Shown here: one piece after another, positions 37,302 through 50,629 of the stretch
Numbering within the stretch: position 1 is the stretch's first letter
Layout: every line of letters starts with the position of its first letter
DNA from: Tetranychus cinnabarinus
Lineage: Eukaryota > Arthropoda > Arachnida > Trombidiformes > Tetranychidae
DNA: 64,000 bases
Direction of reading: 5' to 3'
Assembly (NCBI GenBank): GCA_022266195.1
Contig: WHVY01000003.1
Span: 10,602,001 to 10,666,000 of the forward strand
Translations under genes and position numbers: made by a program
The notes under the pieces: generated by a model
What the model was told of the DNA's origin: nothing
Databases searched by the model: none
Seen by the model: only the letters and a program-made list of their open reading frames with translations

Positions 37302-39902
37302 AATAACCTTTAATCAACTGGAGTTTTTCATGTAGTTTCATCATTAACTGCTGTTAACTCTTAATCAATTTTTATATGTAGGATTAAAGAGGTTCAAATA
37401 AATTTATAAATCATTTGCAACAATTGAAAAACCAATGTTATCCAGCCATTAACATTGCCTATGATTAATGGCAAGTTTTATTTATTACGGTTCTGGTTTT
37501 CATCTTGAATTTTTGGTCTTTCTGGTTCGCCTTTTTTCTGGTTCACATGAGTCCTGAGACTGTAAATTGTTAACTATAAGACTCATTAACATTAACAATA
37601 AGCGAACAGTTTGTAATCATTTCAAAGTTTACTAATCTTGTTGAGTTTACGAACCATAAATTTAGGTTAAAAAATCGAAAGGTTAATCTGATTTAAACTG
37701 ACTTTTGACTTTGAACCAGATTTTTACTTACAAGAGCCTAGTTTGATAATTTAATTAGGAAAAGTAAATCTAAATATAAACTCGCCTAAAAGTTACTTTT
37801 AAATAATTAAGTTGGAAGTTTTTTGCTTCCTTTTGTTACAATTATAATTGCATACGATATTAGGTTTTAACAATTTTTTGCTTCATTTCAGTTTATTTAT
37901 AAAACATTTTTTTCTGGTTTTTTTCCCTTTTTTACCCATTAATATGCATTGTAGTGATTTGAGTGAAGCGAGACAAACTAGCATTCAGTGGTTCAGGTTT
38001 AAAGCAAAATAAAACCTAAAGCGATTCCCTTTTCGTGTTACTTGTTTTACAGGTAAATGCATCATAACTTATTTATAATACATTTTATAGACTCTTCTTC
38101 AATCCAGGCTTAATAACGACAAAACAAAAAGCATTATCAAAAACAATTATTTCAATCTTCTTTGGTACCTGGAAATATCAACTTAACAAGTATCACAGTA
38201 TAACAGTATATCTACTGGTATTAGTCAATTTAATCAATTGGCTGGGACCATCTGAAATAAAGTGGACAAATAATCAATCAATGCTATTAATAGATGGCAA
38301 GGGTAACCATTAGCATTGAGTTCCGTAGCAAATACTAGGAAACCCAAAAAGGTATTAATACAAAGCATATTTTTCCCTTATAAGTTCAACTATCTTTAAT
38401 TGTCCAGCTTGATACAAATTGATTGTTGCATTAAATGAAAGAAATGTCATTTAGTTGATAATGCATATCAAATGTAAATGTTTCCTTAATGACTCGTTTA
38501 AAACTGAAATGCTTATCAGAATCAAATATTAATATAATAATGCAAAATAACCTCATCTAGGCAAAGTCACTAAACTCGAGTGCAATATTCAAGTGAATGT
38601 TTTATCAGAATCAATTCCAGACAAGAAAAAATCACAACAATAATCTTGTTTTAGGTCTGAGCAATTTGTTACTTTGATTATAATTCAAAATAACCCGATG
38701 ATACCAGAAAAGTCAATAAACTCAGCTTAAAAGGTAGACACAGTTAACTTGTTTTAATAGTAAATGTATCAAACTTGAAGCAAATTTTGGAAGATCAGAT
38801 TTAATGAAATATTGTCTTTTGTAGCTGTTTTACTTCGCAATTTAAATTGACTGCAACAGTTAACATTTCATTATCAAAGAGATTAATTTCTTGGATTCAT
38901 TATAATCATTTGGTACAAAGGTAAAATAAAGCAGATTTGATTAACTATGTTGAGTTGGTGTGATATCAAATTGACTGTCAACTTGAGCCATGGATCATGA
39001 TGTTTGGATAAAATGGTTTCATTCATTTGGGTTTAGTCTGTCAACTGATACTGTACTTTTAAGCAATTGACATAAATGAGTTTTAACCCATTTTTTATCA
39101 ATTGGAACTTTCATCATTTGATTCTCGCGAGATTAAAATAAAATTTTCAGTTTCAGTTGTAACCATCAATAAGATTCATCCATTAAAGTATTGCTTCGCT
39201 TTAAATTGGGATAATTTTAGATAAATCATGAGATCCCTTGAGATGAATATTTTAACTGAAACTATTTAATAAAAAGTTATTACTAATAACTGTATTTTTC
39301 TGGTTAAATGCTTTAACTAGTTCAATCGTCGACAATAGTTTATAACTGATTAGACAGTTGTGTTTATCATTAGTTGATTGAATTGAAATTGATCAAGTTA
39401 ACTGTTCATCTTCCCTCTCAGATCTTAAATTGAATTTGAAGATTGAGAAAAAATGAACCAATGAAATGAACCAAAATTGGATTAACAATCTGATGTAAGC
39501 CAAGATTGGATAGGAAATGGGAAATAACAATGTAATCTGATTTAATAATGATGATCAAGATGATCAAGATAAATGTAATAAAAGCAATTCTGGTTAACTT
39601 TTAAATTAATTATTGAAGTTGATTCACCATTCATTTTCAAGGGAAAACAATGTTGAACTGATTCGGTAATCAAATCAAATCTGGTTTGAACAATCAATGG
39701 CTTTAAAACAGAAAAGGTCAAAACACAATTTGGAAGTAAAATGATAAAAAATTTGGTTACTGTTGTCACACTTAGAGTTGATTTAATTTACTAAATAACA
39801 ATTAACAATCGTTCATTGAATTGACTAAAGGAAACATTTTTGGAAGTGAAATCCAAATCTGAAAGTCTTATTGTTGTTTATGTCAACATTGATTAAGAGT
39901 TA

Positions 39903-39997
39903 TTTAAACAACTGCCACAAGCAGTTATGAGATGTAAAGCACGAGGGCGTAGCCCGAGTGAATTTTATCTCATAACTGCGAGGGGCAGTTGTTTAAA
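39903..39997. repeat. Palindromic element with conserved GC core, copy 2
   Basis: The architecture matches copy 1 at 5525-5620. The outer arms are TTTAAACAACTGCC (39903-39916) and its exact complement (39984-39997). The inner arms are GCAGTTATGAGAT (39921-39933) and ATCTCATAACTGC. Short non-pairing bulges (ACAA opposite GAGG) separate inner from outer arms. The core at 39940-39960 is the reverse complement of the copy-1 core with one central change. The arms share only a loose AGTTAT.GAT with copy 1. Confidence 0.85.
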
Positions 39998-40029
39998 AAA
40001 TTTACGTAACGATGTTCACTGAAATAAGC

Positions 40030-40195
40030 CGAAGAGAGAGAGAAATGAAAGAGAAGAAAGATTAAGAGAGATAAGGTGAAGAAAGATAAGGATAAGAGAG
40101 AAGATAGAGAGTGAAAAGAGAATGAAAGAGAAAGAAAGAGAAGAGAAAGAGATGGAAGAACAAGAAAAAGAAAAGAAAGCAAGAGAAGACAAAAA
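40030..40195 (+). repeat. Purine-rich (GA)n-like tract
   Basis: About 165 bp are almost purely A/G on the plus strand (GAAGAGAGAGAGAAATG and similar words), with irregular units rather than a clean microsatellite. The opposite-strand ORFs rich in Ser, Leu and Phe are products of this bias. The tract begins about 33 bp after the palindromic element. Confidence 0.85.
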
Positions 40196-43100
40196 CAATG
40201 CATATTAACTGTGCGATTAAACAGTGGCTGTTAAATGTGCAACATTATCTAGTTTAACGATTGATGATAAGTTGATTTATCAACCACTGAGTTATGTAAC
40301 TGTGATTAATAACGCCTACGATGACGATGAGATTGAAGAGGATATGAATGAGACTCACAATCATTATCGTCATGATTAACTTGTAATGTAAGAAACAAGC
40401 TAAAATTACAATTGCTTTTATGTAACAATCAATGACTTTCAATTGAAGCATAAATTGACTCTAAATGCTGTAATCAGTAAATGAATTGATCGTTAAATTG
40501 AACAATTAAAATACAATTGTACAATTTACTGTTTTTTTGTGATTGTCAAGAAGTCTACAGTCTTTAAAAAAAGATGAAACAGTTGCAAGGGTTTAATTTG
40601 TTGGTATATCAATTGGTTTATGTTGATTTTGTATTGGAGTTATTTTACAAATTTGTTTTCCTTGACATGCTACTTTCAATTGGCTTTGATTCATGGTAAA
40701 CAAGATTAATAAGCTGATAACACAATTAAAAAACAGCTTTTAATATTAATTGACATCTCATGTTTTTATTTTGCAAATCGCCTTTACAAGTTCAATGTTT
40801 TCGCTATAATCGCCATGAAAAGTTCAACTGAAAACAAGTCTTTTTGTCTTCCTTCTGAATCACAGCTTAATCACATTACATCTTAAAGACGTTTTCATGT
40901 AAACAATTTGACCTGGAACACCTTGAAATGAGATATTATGACTAAAGAATGACTTCACTCAGAAGATGATGAAATGATGAAAAATGATGAAAAACCAGAC
41001 AAAAATATGTCGAGATATTTCATGATATTTCAAGGTTTATCTGGAAATTGTTATTCACAATTGAAATCAATTTCTGTGTAAAATTAACTTTAATTATTGA
41101 AAAGGTTTAAAACAATGTAAACATATTTGATAGTTTAACGACACAGAGTTTCACAGCTCTTTAGACACTTGAATTGATTAATTTCCTGGGGCAATTGCTG
41201 TTGAACAATTCAAGGTTTATGATTAAATTAAATTTCTAAATAAAGTAATTTTCAGCTTAAAAAGGAACCTGATTAAAAGCATAAACTGATTTTCATGATA
41301 TAACAAACATTGAGCAAACAGAATGGTTTACAAAACGCTATTCAATCATTTTGCAGGTAAATTTTTTCACTTCTCAAGTGAGTGGTTGATTAAATATTGA
41401 AGCAATCAAATCAACTAATGTTTGTTCAAAGTAATGTCTTTATTGTAAAATATATGTTTCACTTTATTTACACTTTCACAAGTAAATAAAGGTTAACTTT
41501 TTCCTCATCCGATGTTAACCATTAGAGACATTTATTAATGGTGATTAATAGTTTTCATTTGATTTTTATAAATTGTTGATTGGCTTTCTTTGAATACAGT
41601 TCAATTGAGTCTTTTGTGTGTCTTTTAAATCAGGGCTTTTGGTTGGGATATTTGAGCCATTTATTTTGATTAAACTATTACTTTTAGAGGTAATCAAAGG
41701 GGAAAAAAGTGAAAGGATAACAATTGAATTTAATCAATTGAAAAATCAAGTTACAATGGATGGTTTTAGTTGAGTTGCTATTGATTTATAAAAGGGACAA
41801 ATTGTTACGTGAGATTCAAATGACCTGATAATTTAAATGTTAGACTCAATTCAAGGTAAAGATTAACTTGAGTTGATGAGCTGAATAATTATTAAAATAT
41901 GAAATAAATAATGATAGATATTGGGTGAAATCAATTTTTTTGAGGTTAACAGTTATGAGACAATTTGTGATAATGAAAAGTTGACTTATCGTAATTGTTC
42001 AATTATTTTACAAATGATTGAAGGTTTCCTTTTGAACTTTTGGTTAACATTTTACCTAAAATTGGATTAAATTGATTAACCCAATTGATCAGAGAGAAAA
42101 TGAAATTGTGATTCATTTTAATTTCATATATTTTTGCAATACAAATTATTGCTGTTTAACAGGTTTACGGTCTAAGTAAAATTAGTCAATTTTCACAGTT
42201 TGATTTACAATTTAATTTGAGTTTATGAGTGAAAACTGTTAAGTTAAATTGTAATCTTTACTGTTTCAAGTTATGAACTTTCATTTGTACATGAAAATCA
42301 TTAGACCACCATGATGATGAGGATGATTTGTTGAACAGTAAATAAGTCAATCACTTTTTGAAAGTAAAAAAATTAGATGAGAATAGAATCGGTAAATGCA
42401 TTCAAGTAAAGATGTTTATAACCCTTCAAGTGAATCAGACAAAAAAGTATAAGAGCATGATGATGATGAAGATGTGATGAAGGACCAGAATAAATTAGTG
42501 AAGATTGATGAACAAAAAAGTGTCTTCAAATTGAGACAAAAAAGGAGGAAAAGTGTTAAAAGCAAGATTATAATAGAGTTGCGTCTGTCTTTATAAACAT
42601 TATTGAGTTGATGATATTGTTTGATTACAACGTATTATATAAAATGATAAAATATAATACAAAAGCAACATCATCACATTGAAATGATAATTGTGATGAT
42701 GGAGATGATAATCGACGTTTTTTTTGTGTAAGCATACTTGTAAGACCGTAAACATTTATCAACAATAAATAGCAGTGATTAGTGAATGTAAAATGTTGAT
42801 GGCTGTTAATGACAATATTGAGACTGATGATTGTGCTCAACAATTTGATAATGAACGAATCATAAAGTGACAATAGAATGATTAAACAATGTAAAACCTT
42901 GTTTAACTTCAATATTTATCATTATTTGATAAATCAATGTTGACTTTTGGATGGGAATAAGGATGGAAAGAATTGGAAAAAAATGGAAAATTGAAAAAAG
43001 CTTTTTTATGCAAAAATAAATCTTAATGTATTGGGAAAAGTAATGGGAAAAGATAGCTGTTAATGGCTAGTCAAGTGGGTAACATTCTTGGCTAAATTGA

Positions 43101-46100
43101 AATTGTAATTTCCTGCTCATATCGGTAAACAAAATAATTAATTATGAGTCACCATTGGAATGACCAAAGTTCCGGTTTAACAGTTAAAACCGCTTAAGCC
43201 GATAACCAGTTGTAGAGTTGTTAACCTGTTACAAGGATTGCCACTTTTTTGCCTCTCTGGTTAAGTTGCTTTCTGATCTTGTAATGTAGATATTTTGCTT
43301 ACAGGTTATGAGAGGAATTACAATTACAATTAAAAATAATAATCATCTTCAACTTACCTTTGAACAAATGTAACCTTGATAATGAAGAGATGAGTAAATC
43401 TCACAATGGAAAACAGTTGAGGTTAATGATGTGTTTTGATGATAATAACGGTGTAAAATGTTTCCACCATCATTTTGGAGACAACAGAAACAGTGAACAG
43501 TGAAGAACAATTAATGTATGTTGTAAAGGGAAACAGTTACAACAAGAAATTAAACACAAATCAATCAATAGCAATTCTTGTCCAAAATCACCTAGTAGAT
43601 ATTGAATTGATTGACACACTATCTAATGATGATGATAATGATGATGCGGAGGATGATGAATGACACAATAATATAAGTATTTTGACAAAGGATGATGATT
43701 AAAGATAGAGAAGGAAAGCTTGAATAGCAACAGAATGAGAAGGAAAACAAAAACAAAACGATTTAAAGTGTTGAATATGATCCTTGGTTTAATTTACGGT
43801 AAATACACAAATTAAATGAGATTTAGAGTTACAATTATTAATGGTAACCGTCAACAATTGGCTAAAGTCAATCAAAAAATGTACACTTGGATTATCAAGA
43901 ACAAATTGAACGATCCATTTCAGAAACGATCTCAACTATGACTCAATTTCCTCAAATGCAGGAAAAAAAAGTCTTTATTTGTCCACCAGATAGCGACACA
44001 ATGCAGTCAATATTGTTTTGCTTTTTATAATCATTGTTATCATTGAATATGAGATATTTAATCATCAAATTATGTTCAAGTTATTCTTTTAATTTATATC
44101 AGTTTATTAACAGTTGACAAGACCTCAGAAATTAGAATTATTCTGAAATTAAATGTTCAATTGTGGTGGTGAACGCTGATAGGTGTCGCTTGTTTATGAA
44201 ATCCCTCCAAAAAAATGTTGGTGTGAAGACGCTAAAAATAAATCAAGGTAACTGGTTTAAGCTTGAAATGAAGGGCGATTAAAGTATGAATCAACAAAGC
44301 TGGTTGAACAAGCTGAAGGATAAATTGTGTGCTTCTAAATAAACCTTCATTCTTCCCAAATATTTCATTCAAAGTGTAACCGATAACTTGATAAGGAATG
44401 ATACTTTCATCAAGAGGTGATTCAATTTTTACTTTACTGTTACTTGTGTGCTTTATATCCTGCTAAAGTAAACCTCTTTCTTTTTGTTTAGTTTTCCTAA
44501 TTCAAAGTTAAATTGTTTCCAATGTGTGCTTTCCGTTATATCAATTTAAGCTCATCTCTTTCCTTAACCGTTATTGTTGAAAAGTTAAAAGGTCAATTAG
44601 ATGAGTTTTTATTTTTCCCAATTTTTATCCTTTTTCATTCACTTTTCTCTTACTGTGTGTGTGTGCATTGAAAACCTTACAGCGTTCAGTTTTTCGGAAA
44701 ATTTATTTACTAATAATTTTAATTGTTTATTTTGGTTCAAACAGATTCACTTGACGGACTGGACTTCAATGGAAAGGAGAAAAAAATGAATCAAATAAAA
44801 AATTCAATCATTTAGCCGGAAGCTTCAGTTGATTCAGTTCATAATATCATTTAATTGAATGTAATTGCAGACTCATTACAAAACGTGTCAAGGGTCAATC
44901 ACGTTTATTTGGATTTTAATACTTTATTTGGATTAACTCAGTATCCAGATATCAATCAAATCATCATCCGTCAAATGGAACCAAGCGACTTGATCATATT
45001 AATTAGCGATGCTTGCTAGGAAAGACAGAAATTGTTCATTCCATCAATTCAACTCTACAGTTGATAATACAATGACATTAATGGATGGCTGGAGTGACAG
45101 TAAGAAACGAAACAGAATCAACTGACAAATCTCCAAATGATCAAGCTTAAAGTACTTCATTAGAGTGTACAATTCAGGAGTAATTAGAAAATTAAATGGT
45201 AATGTTGAAGTTGAGCGATTTGGCTATTACTTGATGGATTAAATAGGAAAAACCAATCACAATAACTAATTGAACATCATGTTTGTTGTGTTGATTTTCA
45301 GAACAAAAAACAAAAGAAGAAGAAACGAGTCAATCTCTTGAATTTTTTTCTCCATTTACTTAACCTGTATCTATTGATTCATGATTTCACCTTCTCATAC
45401 CAAAACTAATCAAGAAAATATCCAATTTTTATTATTCCTGTTAGCTTTTTCAACAACCCTGGCTACTTGAAGGTTATCTATACAAAAGAATCCGAAAACA
45501 AACAAAGCGATGAAAAATGGATGGCAGGAGCCCTGACCAGGGTACCAAGAAATGAAACCTAATGGACAACTAAAGTGTAAACTAGTTTACAATTGACTAT
45601 TGGAAAGAGATTTGTAAATATTTACAATTGAAAGTTATAATTTTTTGAGTAAATTGAACGATGAATGATTATCCACTGCAATCACGTTTATCAGATTTGG
45701 CTGAGAGTTATATCCTCTTACATCTCATTTTTTCCTCTACTAAATCTTCATCTCTATCGTCACGTTCCTCATCACCTTTCAATTTTCAGTTTACATGGTA
45801 AAATATTTCATGTTTTATGATTGAAAACATTCCATTTCTTACGCCAACATGTTATAGCTAATAAAGTTTATGATGAACAATTTATTCGGTAATCATATTT
45901 CAGGGTGTAAATAGGCAATTTGGGAAACACAATCCATTTTTTCTAGCCAGCCTTCAAACAGGTTCACAATTCCATCTGATTGTAAAGTTAATTCATCAAA
46001 ATTTAGGTTATCAATAGATTCATAATGTTAGTAAATCACAATTTAGAATGTATCATTTAATACTTAAATTTCGATTTTGTATCAAACAATTGAAAATGAA

Positions 46101-47139
46101 AATTATATCGATATAAAATCATCTACATTATGTTTCAAGCTTTTATTATCTGCTGGCTTTCACAGCGAGTATTTTATAACTATTTTAAGTTAAACAAAGA
46201 CTGAATGGAATTGGATCTACAATAATGAGCATAAAATGATTAACTTAATCATCCTTAGTCATGCGATTGAAAGACATTGACATTGAACGAAAATAAACAA
46301 ACTCAGTTTATTAACATTTTCACATTATTACAGGAATAGAGTTCCGGTCTCCCAACGGTTTATGCTCAGTAAGAAGAGTAGATCCAACAGATACACTCAA
46401 GTGCACTGTAATACGGAATGTAAGGCCATCCAAGTGAAGGGAAATACAAAAATAGATGAAAATATACAAAAAATACAAAACCGTTTCAACTTGGAATAAG
46501 TGTCGTCATCTATCAATGAGTAATCAAACGATTCTGATCTGTTTGGCTAATCTTGCAAGCTTTTAAGCTAATTGTAACTGTACCTTTACATAAATCAAGT
46601 ATAAAATCTTAATAAAGTAATTCTTAAAGTAATACAATGCTATAACCAATTTTGTATAATCTTGCATGATCTAGTATTTCAATAAATATAGTCCAACATA
46701 AAATCTAATGTTTTGTCAAAGAATGATGATTTTAGTTGATACCATTCTCGAAATATTGAGTTTCAAGGTTTTTAGACCAATGACTGAAGTCAAGAGAACT
46801 GTGGATAAATGGAAACAATTCTTGTCGATGAAGGATAATTTTAAGTTCTCTAACTCTTATGGTCACAGAATGCGATCGGTTTAAATAAAAATCGAACTGA
46901 TCTGTTTTACAGAAAAATAAAAGTTCTATTTCTCAAAATGAATACATTTCCAAGAGAACGAACAGAAAGAGAAAATTTTTTGGTAACAGTCTAGTTATAA
47001 TTCATTATTTCAAATAATGATATTTCTGTATTACTTATTAATAACTGTTCATAACTCGTATTAGATTGTTACATTAGTGGATAAACAAATTGACCAGCAA
47101 TTCACTCCAGAATTAGCTTTGATATATTTTGAGCTGCGA

Positions 47140-48369
47140 ACAAATAATGTATTGGCAATGATTTATGATCTACCAAAATCAAAACAAACCCACAAAGCAA
47201 AAGATGAAAGCAGCATTACAATGTAAGACTTTGATCGAAGAAATGATGGAGTGAACAGTTTTGAAACTTGCAACTAACAATCACTATAAATATTTGTTAT
47301 AAGTTCAAGAATCTTGATGAAAGACAGGATTTTGCTCATTAATACAATAACCACTTCGAAACATTAAACAAGATCTGTTAAGCAAATATCCAAAAGTTCG
47401 AAACAGACTTTATTCAAGTCAAAAGAAACAATTAGAAACTATTTACTTACAATATGTTTTACTTAAAAGACACAACTAACACAATTGTAACATTTTATGC
47501 ACAGATTGAAATAAAAATGGGCAAAAACGGGTAAAAATTGTTTTATTTCAAATTTAGACTCTATTGGTTTGTAGGGACATAAAAACTGAGTAAATTCGTG
47601 TGATTTAAAGATTTCTCTGATGAACAGTTCTCGAGAAAATCGGGTTCGAAGTTGAAACTTGCAAAGCTTTTTGTGCCATTATGGAAGCAGATTTTTTCAT
47701 GAAACTCATAGCACTGATGTATCTTTTGGTGATCAACTAGGAAATGTATTCATTTTGAGAAATAGAACTTTTATTTTTCTGTAAAACAGATCAGTTCGAT
47801 TTTCTGTTAAACCGATCGTTTTATGTGACCATAATATTTAGCGAGCTTGAACTTATTATTTGTCAATGGAAATTGTTTGCTCACATCAAGGATCAAATAC
47901 TTTTTTCAATTTAACAATGGTTCTCCCGATTTTGGACATTTGTCTTAAAACTTTGAGCCTCGATATTTCGAGTAAAATAGTACCTACAATCATGATTCTT
48001 TCACCACTTCAATGTTTTACTAATTTATAACTCGATTCAATACAATAACATTCAATTAGCGCATTTGGGTTATGATTTTTTGGACTGTAAATGTACGCGC
48101 AACAACACATTAAACAAATCAAACTCATCTTAACCCATTTCTTGGTAAATAAACAATTTTTCTGGTTAAACTTACAAATCAAATGCAAAAAGTACTACCA
48201 AAGGCTCGAAAATTTGAGTAAAGAGTGTAGACTTGGTGCGTTTGTAGGGACGTAAGAACTTAGTTCATTGGTACCACTCAGTAATTCATCCGATGGATAG
48301 TTTTCTAGAAAATTGAGGCCAAAGTTTAAACTTCCATCGCCTTTTATTCAGATATAGAAGTAGATTTTT
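47140..48369 (+). repeat. Left arm of giant inverted repeat
   Basis: It pairs with 49229-50395. The outer ~250 bp contain an extra insertion of roughly 90 bp relative to the right arm. The inner ~900 bp are colinear. Confidence 0.85.
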
Positions 48370-49228
48370 CAACTAAACTATTTTTGACTGATGTAACTTT
48401 TGATGAGCAACCAGAAAAGGGTCTTATTTTGAGAAATAGCCCTTTCTTTTCCTGTAAATCAGATCAAGTTCAAATCCAGTTAAACCGATCTCATTCTGTG
48501 ACCGTTTGAGTTAGAGAGCTGACAACCTTGTGAGAACTATTATATGTCGATAAAAATTGTTGGTGCATATTAATGACTGAACACCTTTTTCAATTTAGCA
48601 GCAGTTCTCTTAATTTTGACCATTGACCTAAAAACTTTGAGCCTCAATAATTCGAGAATGGTAGCATCTATAAGCACCGTTCTTGGCCAAACATTAGATT
48701 TTATTATGGGCAATAATATATTGAAATATCAAAGCACTCAAGATCATACAAAAAAATATAATAGCATTGTATTATTTATGTTGACAGATTTGAGACTTGA
48801 TTTATAAAGCTAGACACAAATCTTGTGCGTTAAAAGGATCTGCATTATTAAATAAACTAGCATAGATTTTATTCGGTATTCAGGTTTGCTGTTATAGTCC
48901 ATAATAAAATCTAATGTTTGGTGAAAGAATCATGATTGTAGGTGCTACTTTACTCGAAATATCGAGGCTCAAAGTTTTAAGACAAATGTCCAAAATTAAG
49001 AGAACCATTGTTAAATTGAAAAAAGTATTTGATCCATGATGTGAGCAAACAATTTTCATTGATAAATAATAAGTTTCAGCACTCAAACACTAACAATCGC
49101 AGAATGCGATCGATTTAATTGAGAATTGGCATTTATCCGTTTTGCAGAAAAATAAAATGTCATTTCGCAAAACAATACCATTACTGGTTTGGTCATTAAA
49201 AGACACTTCAGTAAAATAAGTTTCGTGA

Positions 49229-50395
49229 AAAAATCTACTTCTATATCTGAATAAAAGGCGATGGAAGTTTAAACTTTGGCCTCAATTTTCTAGAAAACTA
49301 TCCATCGGATGAATTACTGAGTGGTACCAATGAACTAAGTTCTTACGTCCCTACAAACGCACCAAGTCTACACTCTTTACTCAAATTTTCGAGCCTTTGG
49401 TAGTACTTTTTGCATTTGATTTGTAAGTTTAACCAGAAAAATTGTTTATTTACCAAGAAATGGGTTAAGATGAGTTTGATTTGTTTAATGTGTTGTTGCG
49501 CGTACATTTACAGTCCAAAAAATCATAACCCAAATGCGCTAATTGAATGTTATTGTATTGAATCGAGTTATAAATTAGTAAAACATTGAAGTGGTGAAAG
49601 AATCATGATTGTAGGTACTATTTTACTCGAAATATCGAGGCTCAAAGTTTTAAGACAAATGTCCAAAATCGGGAGAACCATTGTTAAATTGAAAAAAGTA
49701 TTTGATCCTTGATGTGAGCAAACAATTTCCATTGACAAATAATAAGTTCAAGCTCGCTAACTATTATGGTCACATAAAACGATCGGTTTAACAGAAAATC
49801 GAACTGATCTGTTTTACAGAAAAATAAAAGTTCTATTTCTCAAAATGAATACATTTCCTAGTTGATCATCAAAAGATACATCAGTAATATGAGTTTCATG
49901 AAAAAATCTGTTTCCTTAATGGCACAAAAAGCTTTGCAAGTTTCAACTTCGAACCCGATTTTCTCGAGAACTGTTCATAAGAGACATCTTTAAATCACAC
50001 GAATTGACTCAGTTTTTATGTCCCTACAAACCAATAGAGTCTAAATTTGAAATAAAACAATTTTTACCCGTTTTTGCCCATTTTTATTTCAATCTGTGCA
50101 TAAAATGTTACAATTGTGTTAGTTGTGTCTTTTAAGTAAAACATATTGTAAGTAAATAGTTTATAATGGTTTCTTTTGGCTTGAATTAAGTCTGTTTCAA
50201 ACTTTTGAATATTAGCTTAACAAATCTTGTTTAGTTCGTCGAAGTCTGTGGTAAGTTTCAAATACTTTCAATACTGTTCGATCGCTAGCTTTAAGTCTTA
50301 CATTGTAATGCTAATTTCATATTTTGCTTTGTGGTTTTGTTTTGATTTTGGTAGATCATAAATCATTGCCAATATATTATTTGTTCAATAAATTT
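49229..50395 (-). repeat. Right arm of giant inverted repeat
   Basis: This is the reverse complement of the left arm. Its outer end lies about 235 bp before the ATG of the gustatory-receptor-like gene, so it probably reaches that gene's promoter or 5' UTR. Confidence 0.85.
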
Positions 50396-50629
50396 CATCT
50401 CATCTTGAATAATTCAAATGTTATCAAATTTTGTGCAATAGCCATGATTGAGAGCATTATTCTCACGATAAATTGTTCAGAACATAATGAGTAAGCTGGA
50501 CTTTTTTGTAGCAAAATCAATATTCGTATATTTTACATTTGCATTGAGGATACAATTTCTGGCGAGTTTGGAAATTGTTGGCATCGAATTAACCATTACT
50601 TTTTCTTTCACTCAATAGATCTGTAAACC

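Larger units (their letters stand above)
34726..46684. other. ~12 kb gene-poor region
   Basis: There is no multi-exon gene I can support. Notable contents are the second direct repeat (36337-36617), a degenerate palindromic-element copy (36668-36720), a small ORF at 37086-37301, a palindromic element (39903-39997) and a purine tract (40030-40195). The 95-codon minus ORF at 42625-42912 is hydrophobic by virtue of AT-rich sequence and is not convincing. Confidence 0.5.
46685..50395. repeat. Giant inverted-repeat locus built from repeated modules
   Basis: The locus is one large palindrome centred near 48,800. The outer arms are 47140-48369 and 49229-50395. Position x pairs with 97598-x without indels over at least 670 bp (47571 with 50027, 48244 with 49354). 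Identity by eye is roughly 95% or more. The inner parts (48370-48710 and 48897-49228) are also inverted copies but much more diverged. A ~280-bp module (AAATCTAATGTTTTG... to CAAAATGAATACATT) occurs about five times, at 46690-46965, 47750-48000, 48410-48700, 48897-49200 and 49590-49862. A second module (GTAGGGAC...) occurs twice per arm. No ORF, terminal repeat or transposase is visible. Confidence 0.85.

Noticed and set aside
39970..40203. Minus-strand Ser/Leu/Phe ORFs
   Set aside because: They are the pyrimidine strand of the purine tract read in two frames.
46685..50395. Giant inverted repeat as a DNA transposon or Helitron
   Set aside because: There is no transposase or helicase ORF, no clear target-site duplication and no Helitron-type termini at the edges I could define.
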